A stretch of DNA of 64,000 nucleotides from Topomyia yanbarensis (GCF_030247195.1 NC_080671.1:300587934-300651933); one strand, 5' to 3'. Shown: positions 23,939 to 36,223, counted from the first letter of the stretch. The notes: generated by a model from the letters alone, not told the origin. Numbers and translations: made by a program.

Positions 23939-26146
23939 CACAGTGGCGTAACTAGACCAAATTGCTGGCCAAAATTATTTTGCACGTTTTTAAGCCTTAT
24001 TATATCTCAAAGAGCAGTAAAAAGTGATTTCTTACAGTTTTGGACAATATACGAATAAATAATTACCGCATTAATCCTCCTAGCAGTGTAGTGAAACACA
24101 AAAATTAAAAAAAAAGTAAATTACACTTCAATGTTGATTTCTTCAAATTTAACGTTGTTATTGGGGATGCCGGGTGTCAATTAGAAGGTTTCGCACTTAA
24201 AGGTTTTGATTTTATTAACGTAACCCCACAAATTAAAATATTTTTTTGCTCATAACATTTCATAATTTGCGATAAAATTGAGCTAGTGCAATAAAGTTCT
24301 TCCGCCAGCTCATCTTCTAAATTACCAAACTTATCTTGTATATAGCAGGAAATTGTTTCAGAATTTGAGAACGATATTTTTTATGAGCCTTTTGATGCTT
24401 CTATCGATATTTAGAAAATAACCTCGTGGATGGTTCAAAAATAGGATACTTATAGAAATCAAAATTTTATAATAGGCCAATAATGAACAATGAAATAAAA
24501 AAATTCAAATTTTAAACAAAATCCCTAATACCATTAGTGAGATGCTTGTCAGTAATCTACATGAAAATCAGAATAAACTTTCTAATTAATAGACTATGTA
24601 CGAAAAAAGCATTAATATACAGTATTAAAATTCATAACAGATACAACCTGAACAAATGACGATTTACCAACGTTTAGAAAGCAACTTGTGTTTCTTACAG
24701 TTTTGGACAATATACGAATAAATAATTACCGCATTAATCCTCCTAGCAGTGTAGTGAAAAACAAAAATTAAAAAAAAAGTAAATTACACTTCAATGTTGA
24801 TTTCTTCAAATTTAACGTTGTTATTGGGGATGCCGGGTGTCAATTAGAAGGTTTCGCACTTAAAGGTTTTGATTTTATGAACGTAACCCCACAAATTAAA
24901 ATATTTTTTTGCTCATAACATTTCATAATTTGCGATAAAATTGAGCTAGTGCAATAAAGTTCTTCCGCCAGCTCATCTTCTAAATTACCAAACTTATCCT
25001 AAATATAGCAGGAAATTGTTTCAGAATTTGAGAACGATATTTTTTATGAGCCTTTTGATGCTTCTATCGATATTTAGAAAATAACCTCGTGGATGGTTCA
25101 AAAATAGGATACTTATAGAAATCAAAATTTTATAATAGGCCAATGAAAAAAAAATCAAATTTTAAACAAAATTCCTAATACCATTAGTGAGATGCTTGTC
25201 AGTAATCTACATGAAAATCAGAATAAACTTTCTAATTAATAGACTATGTACGAAAAAAACATTAATATACAGTATTAAAATTCATAACAGATACAACCTT
25301 AACAAATGACGATTTACCAACGTTTAGAAAGCAACTTGTGTGGGTGACTATCCGTATAGTAAGATTCGGGTTAGTTATAGTTCACATTCTACAATAAGCA
25401 GAACGTGCATGCGATTGTAAATATAATTGTCATAATGGATTGCTTAGATTAATGAACAAAAGGTTTTAATTTTTAATTATATTGATTTAAAAAAATATCC
25501 ACATCACAATAGAATTGAAGAAACTTACGGAGACACTGAATAAATCATTGTATACCTTCATACATAATCCAATCTAATCAAATTGAGATGTTTAGTATAG
25601 CCTCAATAAAGGCTTTGTTGTTTATTTTGCCCATATTTTGGCATAAACATGCCATTTTCAAACTGCTGTAAAAGCGGCAATGGGATTAATTGGGAATGTT
25701 TTTTTTTGTGAAACGGGGAGAAGAGAACGGATCTGCCCGACAATACTCGACAAGATTCTTTTTCCACTACCGAATTTTTAATAATATTGATAAAATTTGC
25801 GCATTTTGAACCCAACTCAAAAGAGGAAAAAATGTAACAAAAATAGATGTTCTTTGGTCAAACTTGTCGGTGTTTGTTATGAAAATCACGATTTTATACC
25901 AGATATTGACTTTGTATACTTAGTTTTTGGGCGATATGAAAAATTGTGAAACAATGTAATTCAAAGTTAGAAAATCCGTTATAAATTCACCATTTTCAAA
26001 TACTCACATACAAAAAACCTATTTTTCGGTTGTCATTCATTAGAGGGTGGTTTGAACAACTATTTTGTCGAAAAAAAATAGGAAAGAACACCAAAAATTA
26101 TGTTTTGCTATTTTGGCCAGGATTTGGTAGTAGTTACGCCACTGTG
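23939..26146. mobile_element. 2.2-kb non-coding TIR element
   Basis: The left end CACAGTGGCGTAACTAG and the right end (complement CACAGTGGCGTAACTACTA) are inverted repeats of about 35 bp that also share a GGCCAAAAT block. The CAGTGGCGTAAC start is typical of several non-autonomous cut-and-paste families. A target duplication is not clear; GACG lies near both ends. There is no transposase frame. Much of its interior is a recent 663-bp tandem duplication. Confidence 0.7.
24028..25340. repeat. 663-bp tandem duplication
   Basis: Unit 1 (24028-24690) and unit 2 (24691-25340) both begin TTTCTTACAGTTTTGGACAA and end GAAAGCAACTTGTG. They are nearly identical, and the second is 13 bp shorter because of a deletion near 25145. 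The duplication is nested in the TIR element 23939-26146. Confidence 0.92.
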
Positions 26147-26574
26147 TGACGGCACCAAGCCGAATAACCGAACTTTCGCGAACATGTAACAGGTACGCTC
26201 AGCAGTACGAAAGTTTTTGCTTTTCCCTCGTCCGTTTACCTGAATAACAGCTGTAGGTAAACTTAGACCCTGGCGGACGGAAAACTGTAATTATAAACAA
26301 AAGCTACCATATTGAATATTTATTATAGACATTTCAATTGATTTTGAAAAAAAATGTGTGCTGTACGAATATGAGATTGCGTGTATATTTGACTATCTTT
26401 AGCATTATGATTATTCTTGAAAAAAAATATAAGTGCAAATATAATTATTGTATCTTCGCTATGCTGTCTAGTAAACTATTTCTACATAAATAAAATGTCT
26501 TGTAAACAAATTTTTACTTGTAAAATGCTGTATAAGCATTCCGCATAGCGGTGTACGAAAATGAGATTGCATCA

Positions 26575-27018
26575 CTGTAGTTGTGTATCAGTACTCGACT
26601 CTCACTAACTATACATTTTTATGAAATAATGGTTAGATTCAGCTGAATAGTATTTTCAGAAGAATTGTAGTACATTTTACAAGTTATGTTTCCTTTAAAA
26701 ATTTTAGTTCAATCTGTAACCGCATAGAGGGCGCCAGCACTATTTTTTCATAGAAGAGAAAATATCGAGATGTTCGGAAGAATTACTGCAAAATGCATGC
26801 TATCAATATGTTATTTTCAGTTTGTTAGGAAACAAGCAAATTTAAATGTGCGCTCAGAAAATATATTTTCCACCGCGGACCCCCCAGCAACGACTTCACG
26901 GCCCCCTAGGGGTCTGCGGACCCCAGGTTGAGAATCACTGAACTATTGAGTTAAACCTAACCATTATTTCACAAAAATGTATAGTTCGTGGAAATAAAGT
27001 ACTGATACACAGTCATGC
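26575..27018. repeat. Inverted-repeat element with a nested hAT-like end
   Basis: 26580-26640 (GTGTATCAGTACTCG ... AATGGTTAG) and 26960-27018 are imperfect inverted complements. Between them, 26860-26937 ends GGTTGAGAATCACTG, which is the terminal sequence style of hAT elements (CAGTGATTCTCAACC). The other hAT end was not found. No coding is seen. Confidence 0.5.
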
Positions 27019-27029
27019 ACTGCTAGGCC

Positions 27030-28116
27030 CCATGCAAAACTGATTCAGACATCACTTCGTTAAAAGTTTAATAACTTCTTTTAACAAAGTCTGATTGATT
27101 AGCTGTCTCCAACAAAGTTGAAACAAAGTTTGAGTTATGCTACCTAATTCAAATCCCAGAGAATTTCTATAAACTCAAGCAAGTGTTCACGAATTTTACG
27201 TTTATTTTACCAGATTAAGGGTAGTTTTGGTAATTTAGAAACTGTTATATAAACTTTAAAAATCATTCCAAAATATGACCAGTTTTAAAACCACAAACTT
27301 GTATGGAGGAGGAGCAGGGGAACGATTTCGAGAAAAATATTTATTGTCTGTATTTGAAATATACATCTTCAATAGCGTTTACTCGATTTTTCATGGTGAT
27401 CTGAGAACTAGAATAGAAATTGCATGTCCTTGATAGCACACTCCTATGAAATGCATGCGTAAATACTGCAAACTTTCAGCTTGATTATTTTGATATTGAC
27501 TTTTCCGAAATGCGAATTCACAGTGTGCAGCGTATTTCAAACCAATCGACCCGAAACTTCCCACCATTATTTATATTCACAATAGCTAGTGATTGAAGAA
27601 ACAATTTGGATTATAATTACTAATTCCAATGTAAAAAAAAAACAAAAATAAATTTACAGCTCTCAAACAAGAGTAAGGAAAATTCACCATTCTTGTAACA
27701 TTTTTTTTTGCGAAACCCCTCCTAAAATCAGCGAAGAATGCTGAAATCTAGCATTTGTATGCATTCCACCATTTTCAGTTGAGCGATTCGCGAGATATCA
27801 ACTTAACGAAACAGCAAAAAACTCCATTGATAAAATAGTAAAAAGAAAAAAATTGCTCTAATATACTCAAAACCTTATTATGAAATGTTCAATAAAATTT
27901 TGCAATTTGAATGAATGATGAAAATTCTTAAACATAAACGGTTTAGTGTACCAGGATATCCTTTTTAACATAAGCTCCCCTTACGATCGAACGAATGTGG
28001 GTAGATTTGCCAAATTTTGGATAAAGTCTTTAAATTCGTGCATAAAAACCTGACAAAACTCTGGTGTAGTTCGATGCAATAGAAAAAATATCATCAAAAA
28101 ATGGGCTGTACCTATT
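27030..28116. other. AT-rich intergenic sequence
   Basis: Nothing recognisable beyond short frames and homopolymer runs. Confidence 0.4.
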
Positions 28117-28129
28117 AATGTGGAACACT

Positions 28130-29326
28130 CAGTCTACTTTCTACTTCTACCCAAGTCAGACCAACAACTAGCAAGTGAACAACAACTAGCAATCTCTCGA
28201 TCTAGTGCATTGTCTCGAGAACAAAGGAAAGGTTTATTTTATTCTTGCCATCATGAGTAAAGTTGACGAAAAAACTCTGCTCCGACCCAACACAGCGGTC
28301 GTTGATTTTAAATTCTGTTCAATACTATTGAATTTTCGTGAAGTGGAATACCTGCTGAAGATGAAGATGCAGCTTAGGCTTAAGGAGGTTATGTATCTTC
28401 AGTATCATCATCTTCGCAATGTAGTACTCGTATCATTCAACACGTTAGCCCAAGCCGAACGTTTCGTTTTGCAGAACAACTTGAAGCACGTGGCTGAAAG
28501 TGATAAAGTTGGAATTAAGATTCCCGTGTATATAGAAAAAGACTACGTTAATGTAAAGCTACACGACCTATCACCACGTGCCCCTCCTGATTTAATTGCA
28601 AAATACATGTCGCAATACGGAGAAGTAGAATCCGTTACACGTGATATGTGGAGAAATTTCTTCCCAGGTAACCTAACGGTGTTCTTGTGGTGAGCATGCG
28701 GATCGAAAGACCTATGCCCTCCCACTTGACTATAAAACTGAAAACCCACGAAGCTACTATCAACCAAACTACGTTATGCACCGATGAGGGGAAAACTCCT
28801 ACATGCAAGTATTGTAATCAGACAGTGCACCACGGATAACCTAGCGCGGAAGATATAGAGGAGAATGTATATCTACCGATTGCCAACGCATCCACGGCAA
28901 ACCAACCAAAAAAAGAGTTTTCAATAACAACACCTGAACCACAAACGGTTGCCAAATTTGTGGCAGCTGTTCAGTCCATATTGACAACAACAAAAGCAGC
29001 ATCCAGCACACCAAAAACCACTGTAAGCAACATTGGTGCAGAAGATAATAACAATGACGACGGATTTACGTTGGTCACCCGTAAATGTAAGAAGCAGGAA
29101 AGGACACCTGATCGCGAGCACCAAGACACTTTTAACGATGATGACCTTGATGTGAAGGACAGGAGAGAATTAAATGATCTCCATGACGCAGCAGGCGAGC
29201 CGCGCACGAGATCCAACGAATGATCAATAATATTTGTTTTTATTTTTACATATAATAAACTTATGAAAGATCCACGGTTCCGTTAAGCTACCGCTATGAG
29301 CCGTGTCAAACAAACAAAATAAAAAA
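28130..29326 (+). mobile_element. ORF1-only non-LTR (LINE-derived) retroelement
   Basis: The element starts CAGTCTACTTTC and ends in an A-rich tail (AAAATAAAAAAA). It is bracketed by a perfect 13-bp target duplication AATGTGGAACACT (28117-28129 and 29327-29339), so both ends are original. It carries a single ORF1-like region and then a short 3' UTR, and no endonuclease or reverse transcriptase sequence exists between the ends. It must have been mobilised by another LINE. The ORF1 copy is now broken. Confidence 0.85.
28205..29223 (+). pseudogene. Broken LINE ORF1 (RNA-binding, zinc-knuckle type)
   Basis: The first open part (to 28693) holds a block VKLHDLSPRAPPDLIAKYMS then GEVESV, an RRM-like segment found in mosquito LINE ORF1 proteins. 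A one-base frame change near 28670 moves the reading to GVLVVSMRIERPMPSHLTIK, followed by a single zinc-knuckle-like CKYCNQTVHHG ending in a stop codon (near 28838). The C-terminal part (28960-29223, open, DDGFTLVTRKCKKQERTP and an acidic tail) is in a readable frame. No intact product is predicted from this copy. Confidence 0.75.
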
Positions 29327-29339
29327 AATGTGGAACACT

Positions 29340-29660
29340 GTGAATAATAAGACAGAATTCGAAGAAGTTTTTTGTGGATCAGTGTACCACGACTTTGTAT
29401 ACACTTACTTGGAGTTACTTATTTCGCTTCTGATTTTCCGGGACATGCTTCAGATCGATCCGAAGGTTATAGGTTAGGAAATTAGCTATAGGAAAATACT
29501 GGCTAATGAAATTTTGTTCACTCACAAATGATCCTGACATCCAGACACCTAGGTTATTTTTAGCGGTGGTATATAGAAAAATGAAATACAAAGAATGTCC
29601 TGATGTCATTCTTTTCCGTTTTATCGAAATAAAAGTCGGCTGATTTATTTTAACGAATTA
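29340..29660. other. Intergenic sequence
   Basis: No gene or repeat was recognised. Confidence 0.4.
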
Positions 29661-29662
29661 TT

Positions 29663-29900
29663 ACTATACTGTCCATTCAAGCATAAGAGTCCTAAATTAA
29701 AAAAAAAAAACAGCAAGCCGAGATAAACGGGTGGGACATTTTTTTTCGATATTTTCTAAACAAACTCATTTTCGACAAAAATTCATACGGGATCCCTATG
29801 CTTTTATGGGCAGTATACTGCCGTTCTAAGCATAATTGTCCCATGTATATAGGGAATCCCATAGAACATGGGACAAATATGCTTTTAACGGCAGTATAGT
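29663..29900. mobile_element. Small MITE with a nested inverted copy
   Basis: The outer ends ACTATACTG and CAGTATAGT are inverted. Inside, about 29814-29898 forms a near-palindrome whose arms read ACTGCCGTT...GCATAATTGTCCCATG and its complement. It looks like one family member at the right and a diverged terminal fragment at the left. Non-coding. Confidence 0.55.
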
Positions 29901-29904
29901 GAAC

Positions 29905-31084
29905 AACGAATCGTGTGGAAGGGTAATCCACAAACAACATAATATATATTTTAAATTATTCAAGATACATACATTGTGTCTTCAGAAAAGTTGTTCGCAA
30001 ACGTAAGAGCTACCAATTTATTGGTGGCATCATTTCATATAATCACGGAAAAGAAAATTTATTAAAATATCTCACTTATAGGTGGATTAACACCTGTGCT
30101 AGCACAATTTCGCATCCACTAAATTCTCCCAAGATGATATTGGACTAAAATTAACCGTTTTGGCGCTAATAATACTTTAATAGCGTTTTTATCAAAAACG
30201 GATTTTTCAAATTGGCGGACACGATAACTCAAAAACTATTCAACATTGATTTGATTTTTTATGAGACTGCATAATAAGTGTAGCCGGTCGATGAAACTCG
30301 GAAAACTGACTAACACATTTTGCTCCACATTAATTGGAAGAAAAGCAAACTAATTTTACATTAAGATAGATTGATTGATAGATTGATTTTTCGGTTTTTA
30401 TATTACCATTTTCTGAAATTCAAACTTTCTTTTTTTTTTTGGTCCATCGACGAATTCTTCGATTAACAGTATAAGGTATAAGGTTTATAAATATTACTGA
30501 ATTTCCTGTTTCAGACAATTTTATCAAGAGTTATCATGTCCGCCGTGGAGCTCCTCAACGTTGAAATGGTTGGATATCTACTCTTGGAACGCTCGTATGT
30601 GTGGCTTCTGCGTGACTGAAAAATACTTTTTTCGTGCAAAATGAATTCATAAATAAATCTACATTGCACAAGAGGTCCATTGCCTTCAAAATAGTAAAAC
30701 AAAATTACTTTCGGTTTGAGAACTTTACATCAGACGCTCCCCTTAAACACCTCTTTTGATACTAGTCCGCCGATTTCAACAAACTATTACTCGTAGGTAT
30801 TCATACAAGCTTCCTGGGGTTATATAGATCGTTTATCTATGTTGTTAATTATGACAATTAGTTTCAAAATACGGCTAAAATGTTCATTTTAACATGAATA
30901 TCTTGGAAACTGGGCATAAGAATCAAAAACGAATTAATAGCATTCTATCTAAGTGTTAGATCTTTCATTTGAAATTAGTTGGGATTAGATCGGTTCAGAC
31001 ATTTCAGGGAAATGCGAATAAAAGTTTGTCACATACATACACACATAATCGTTGCTCCAAATCGTCGAGCTGATTCGATTGGTA
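29905..31084. other. Intergenic sequence
   Basis: Only short frames are present. No element ends were identified. Confidence 0.4.
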
Positions 31085-31086
31085 TA

Positions 31087-31480
31087 CACTCAGGTTTTTT
31101 ACGCGGGGGATACAGGCCGCGTAAATGAAAACCGCTTAAATTTCAAAATCCGCGTAAATGAAAACCACGTAAATTTCAAAATCCGTGTGAATGAAAACCG
31201 CGTAAATTTCAAAATCCGCGTAAATGAAAACCGCGTAAATTTCAAAATCCGCGTAAATGAAGACCGTGTAAATTTAAGAGTCCGCGTTAATGGGAACATC
31301 GTTAATGGATACCGCGTAAATTTAAAAAAAACCGCGTAAATGCAAATCGCGTAAATTTCAAAAACCGCGTAAATGGAAACAGCGTAAATTTCAAAATCCG
31401 CGTAAATGAAAACCGCGTAAATTTCAAAATCCGCGTAAATGAAAACCGCATAAAACATACCGCGCAAAAAAACCTGAGTG
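31087..31480 (+). mobile_element. TA-MITE with internal 33-bp minisatellite, complete copy
   Basis: The ends CACTCAGGTTTTTTACGCG and CGCGCAAAAAAACCTGAGTG are inverted and flanked by TA (31085-31086 and 31481-31482), as for Tc1/mariner-type MITEs. The interior is nearly all 33-bp units (AAATGAAAACCGCGT, then AAATTTCAAAATCCGCGT) with degenerate units near 31280-31350. The ACGCG core of the terminal repeat is also the core of the internal unit. The open frames through it reflect the unit length. Confidence 0.88.
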
Positions 31481-31482
31481 TA

Positions 31483-32195
31483 AATGGCTCGGCTCTCCGA
31501 AACTCGGCTTCTTGTACTTTTCGGTGGATGTCGTTGTAAATTCGATACAGTGAGAAACAGATATGCAGTGTTCGCATAACTTCAATCTCCGTCTCGTTTG
31601 TTTTGCTATGATTTTTAGGCATTTTTTTGCTATAGGCTTTTCTTGCTTATAGGTTAATAAGCTTATTTCCACCCTATTATCCTACCCGACTTATTTGAAA
31701 CTGTTGGTTAGAGCATCCGCTGCCATCTTTGGGGCAAATGTTTTTGTAGTTGTCGAATCATTTTCCAACCATGTTTGACGTTATACTGCTTTGGAACAAT
31801 TTACAAACATCATTGATTGTAGGTCAAATAATCAACAAAATAGTGCCAGCCCCTCTTTAATAGTGCCAAAATACGCTCATTACTCTACTTCAAGTACGCA
31901 TGTAATGACTGCATAGATCATATTTTCAGTGCATACAATTACCATCAAATAAAATTCTCCATGTGCTTACCAAATGAATTTCATAATGTCTGTATCCGTA
32001 GAAAAAGTTGAGTTTTCCCAATCAAATCATTATCGAACAAGCAACAAAACTAATCACGAACTAAAGTCAAAAAGGGTGATTTAAAAAAAATCTTGTTCGT
32101 AATCAAAAAGTCAACAACGCATGCCTTAGTTCGTCAACGGTTTTTCCATTTGCCTCATGTGTTTCATTATACCCTGCATAACCTTTTTAGCACTA
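31483..32195. other. Intergenic sequence
   Basis: No gene is supported. Overlapping minus-strand frames at 31099-31672 derive partly from the minisatellite. Confidence 0.4.
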
Positions 32196-32197
32196 TA

Positions 32198-33533
32198 GGG
32201 GAATTATGGTTAAAACCGACACCCTAAGCTTAACTCTTTTTTTGGGTTACCACAAAATCAATAAAATTATAATTTATACACAGAATTCTTCTTCGGAAAA
32301 TTCTTAACAAGGCTTAATTTTGTCAGCGCTTCAAAAAATGAATTTCATTAAAAGTTATTGATTGCAAAACTTGGAAAACAAAGTGGCTTCTTTTAGGCAC
32401 TGCGGGTAAAACTGACACCCCATAGGGGTAAAATCGACACCCCATTTAATTTATTTTCTCTCCACTTTATTAAAATCTTTATTTTTACTAAAAATGTGTT
32501 ATACGCGTGATTAATAAAGTGAGAGTATGTGTGATGCAAAAATGTGCTTTTTGTAGCTTCATCATGTAGTGAGGAGAAGAGAGTTCGAAAGCGTAATATA
32601 AACAAGAGTATTTTATGCTATAGGATTATTTCTTGGTATTGATATTTCCAAATAATCCTTATGCACATCATTGCAACCGTCAGTGTCATTTTATTTCGCA
32701 AGAGAAAATTTGCAAGTGCTCTACATTTTACTAATAGGATTCATTCATTTGTGAGTGACACACACTTCTTAGTAAAATTACCTGGTTCAGACTTTCATTT
32801 TACTGGACTCTGATAATCCACGATCTACCGGGGTATACAAATGATCATTATCATCACTGTGACAAAGTTCATCTATGAGAAACCAAGAGAACACTAGAAA
32901 TTCGGTTTAATGAGCTTTTTGCAGAAATAGCAAAAGCTTCAATAGAATATGATAAGAAAAAATTCAAGATTTTTAATTTTTAATGATACTCATAAGAAAT
33001 AAACACAATAAAAGTATTTCTGTGTATCTTTACTAATACTATAGTGTGCTAATAGTGTAATTGAAGTGTCACTAAAGATCACAGCCTTTTGTAATGTAAC
33101 CATGTTAACAGGGTGTCGGTTTTACCCTAACCACAGGGTGTCGGTTTTACCCCAACAGCGAACATTTTTTCTTAAAAGCAATAAAAAATATTGAATACCT
33201 TAAACTCGTCTTCAATACACCTAGTTAATCATAAGAAAGGCCGATAATAATAGATACTGAAAAAAATGGTGATTTGAAAAGCTTTTGTTCGGTTACAACC
33301 TTACAATCTATCAACAAAATTTTACATCCAGTAGCGTATAAACGCTACCGTCGCATGTTTTGTTTATTTTTATGACATTTGACGTACTAACGTAAATCCA
33401 ATTTGTGTTCAAATGCTCTACATAATCGTGCTAATAATAAAGTATTATTATGAAATGAACAAAAATTTGATTTCTAGGGAAAGTTGTGGGGTGTCGGTTT
33501 TATCCACAGTGTCGGTTTTACCCATAATTCCCC
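32198..33533. mobile_element. 1.3-kb TA-flanked TIR element
   Basis: The left end GGGGAATTATGGTTAAAACC and the right end GGTTTTACCCATAATTCCCC are inverted, with TA on both sides (32196-32197 and 33534-33535). The motif GTCGGTTTTACCC or its complement recurs at about 32401, 32427, 33114, 33136 and 33490, forming subterminal repeats. No transposase frame was seen. Confidence 0.75.
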
Positions 33534-33638
33534 TACTACATGTTCCCTTCTGATGATAAGTGGCGCGTGCCATCGTAATTTGTGTTACTGGGCATTTGTG
33601 TGTCTCCAGTAAAAGGAGATACGAAAAATATGAACTAT

Positions 33639-33906
33639 AGGGTTATTGTGCCCTAATTCATCTATGCACCTCTATTTATCCCAACCATTTCACCATATTA
33701 GTTAGAGTAGTGTCTGCTATCTCTTATCAACGCATTAGCTCAAATGGTAGAGTGAATAAGGGCACGTTTGACTACCATTTTGCTTCGGTTAAGCGTGAGT
33801 ATTTTAAATTTCCCACGTAAGATTCTTAAGAACGAATCAAGGATGCTGAGTTATAAGCGACATGTGAAATTCTGACCAATGAGATGGATAAGGGCTCATA
33901 CACCCT
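33639..33906. mobile_element. Small MITE (about 268 bp)
   Basis: AGGGTTATTGTGCCCTAATTC at the left and the inverted GATAAGGGCTCATACACCCT at the right are imperfect terminal repeats. The interior phrase CAACGCATTAGCTCAAATGG also occurs near 43187 in a diverged form. Non-coding. Confidence 0.5.
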
Positions 33907-33909
33907 ATG

Positions 33910-34484
33910 CATTGTGAGATCTGCAAAGTAAAGAGATTATACAATATAAACCATCATCATGACACCACCGGCATACAGTATGATTCTATTTTGTATATTC
34001 TCTGTCTGCTTCTAATGTTGCAGGCTTCTTTGGTTTTTCTCCCCACAGCTGGCTTAGTTCACCCGCCTATACTGCTTGCAATTCTTCGATTCTCTCTATC
34101 AACTTCCTTCCGTTTTTTCTTTTTTCCATTCTACTCTCCGTTTTCGAATCGTGCTATGCTCGCGCGCTGTGTGTTCATTCCACTTTTATGCGACAATGCT
34201 AGATGTGCTAGGGAACATAAGCATACTTTTTATAATCGACAAATTTTAACGGACTTTTCCCCCTCACCGAAAAGAAAAGTTGCTGTGCATTAAAGTGCTA
34301 AGGGGGAATGTATTTTTCGTTTTAAAACCGTTGCGCAGATGTAATCGGAACGTCGGGTTAAGAACACACTGAACGCAGAGCACCTCATATGATAAATAGC
34401 GTAAATGTTACTAATAGTGTCGTTGTATTTGCTGTTCGTATCGATCATTTTTATTGTGAATTGAGAGTTCATTTGTAACTGAAA
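33910..34484 (+). other. 5' flank and probable 5' UTR of sanpodo
   Basis: Pyrimidine-rich sequence at 34015-34140 is followed by non-repetitive sequence up to the ATG. The ATG context is GAAAATGTCG, with A at -3. No clear TATA or initiator was chosen, so the transcription start is unknown. Confidence 0.4.
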
Positions 34485-35967
34485 ATGTCGCGCCACAACT
34501 ACACGAATCCAGCATTTTGTCAACAAAGTGAGTTTTCACCCGAAAAGCTAAAGTTAGTTAATGCTAGAAGTGCGTATAATTCACCAGCTAAAATCCAACG
34601 GAGCGAACTGACCAGATCGTACAATCGTATCAGTTCATCATTAGTGCGACAAAGCAGTTTCGCATATCATGGAACAGAAAGGCTTCGTCAAAGTGTGTTA
34701 CCCCCTAAACCAGGACCAAAACCAGGTGGAGCGCGCATGGTTGATCAATATGCCTCCAATACATCCATTCCCGGAACACGATATGGATCGTTAGCCTCGG
34801 CATTGGATACTTCAAACTGCAGCAAACAGCCCTCCGGACGATATGCTTTGGTTCCGGTCGAAGAAATACCCTCAAACGACAAGGGCAAATACGTCATTTT
34901 GCCAGTTGAACACTCTATGTTAAAATCTTCTACCAGAGTTATCAAAAGCCAGGAGAACCTAGATCGCTATTCGAGTACATCCGAGCTGAACGACGATCCG
35001 ATAAATTTATCCGATCAATTTTGCAGTTTACCGCCGACGTCGTCGCCTCCGATACCACTCACTCAAAATAAACTCAAAAATGCGTTCTCGTCAGATTTTG
35101 GCAGCAAATCATTTGTTTTGTATGACCAAAAAAGTAATCAACGGTACGAAGTGGTTCCTACCGAAGATAATGAGGAACTTGTTGATCCCAATCACGAAAT
35201 TATTCAAATGCACAATGGAAGAGCGCATCGCTACGCCGTAATTCCCGCAGAAGATTATGAAACCTGCCTTTCTGAAGAGTCAAACGAAGCGTTTAAACAA
35301 CCACCGGCTCCACCTTCACAAAGGGACAGCATGCGCGATAACTTTAAAAAATCGCAGCATAATTTAACACCACAGAAATTTGTTTCAACCGATACATCAT
35401 CACCAAAGAGGAATGCTTTAGCAACTCAAATGTTGCACGAACTTCTCAGTACACCACGTCGAACCGATTGCACACCAAGTAGCTCACCTCAACGACTCGA
35501 AGCACATCCAAAAGTTATCGCCAGCACACCTAAACGGAATGAATTTAAGCCACAAAAGCTGCTGTACGACCCTTACACACTGCAGCAGAAGGCACGCGCT
35601 CAACAGCAGCAACTTGAATATGAGGCAGCTGCGCGAACGACAGCTGTTATTACGCCTCGGCTCAATGTGAATGGTAATGGCATTTACGGTGAAACAACTA
35701 CATCACAGGATCATATGGACAAGTCCTGGCAAAACGCTAGTTTCCAGAAGATAGCTCATGCCTCAGCAACAATAGGCGCAGTGTCGCTCATGTTAATTCT
35801 TTGCGGATTTATGAACTCTGGACTAAGCCTTTACTTTACGTCAAAAATTGGGCGAGAATATTATCTGGATGTAACGATCTTTGCCGGTTTCGCATCGATT
35901 GCATTAGGAATACTGGGTTTTAAATCAAGGCGGTGTGACTGGTTACCGAATCGGAATTATATATCAG
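34485..35967 (+). CDS. spdo: Sanpodo, coding exon 1
   Basis: Encodes residues 1-494 and the first base of codon 495. At residues 6-11 it reads YTNPAF, the conserved motif through which Drosophila Sanpodo binds the Numb PTB domain. A long, Pro/Ser-rich cytoplasmic tail follows. It holds four related motifs (RYALVPVEE, KYVILPVEH, RYEVVPTED, RYAVIPAED), each also matching the YxxPhi endocytic pattern. Near the end are two hydrophobic spans (about 423-449 and 461-482). Sanpodo is a four-pass endosome and plasma-membrane protein that promotes Notch signalling in one daughter of asymmetric divisions and is removed from the surface by Numb and AP-2. The exon ends TCAG|GTAACA in phase 1. Confidence 0.9.
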
Positions 35968-36223
35968 GTAACATACAATGCACTGATATGTTAATTTTAG
36001 TATGGAATCTTAAGCAATAGCCAAAGGCATTATTATATGATTTGGAAAACTATAAATAGTTTAATCAGATACTTGATCCATTTTGCAAACAATTATAGTT
36101 TAAATATGTAATTCAATTCAACAACTTGAATTTTCTCTTAAATCGAAGCATGTTTTAGTTGTGTTGCATAGGATTCTATTCTTTGTTATAGTTTCAGAAA
36201 TGAATTACCTTTCAATTAATCAG

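Noticed and set aside
33907..34293. 128-codon + strand frame upstream of sanpodo
   Set aside because: A low-complexity Phe/Leu/Ser-rich translation of a pyrimidine tract in the probable 5' flank.
35968..36020. Read-through end of sanpodo exon 1 as the real C-terminus
   Set aside because: A consensus donor at 35968 and an in-phase downstream exon with two more membrane spans fit the known four-pass protein better.
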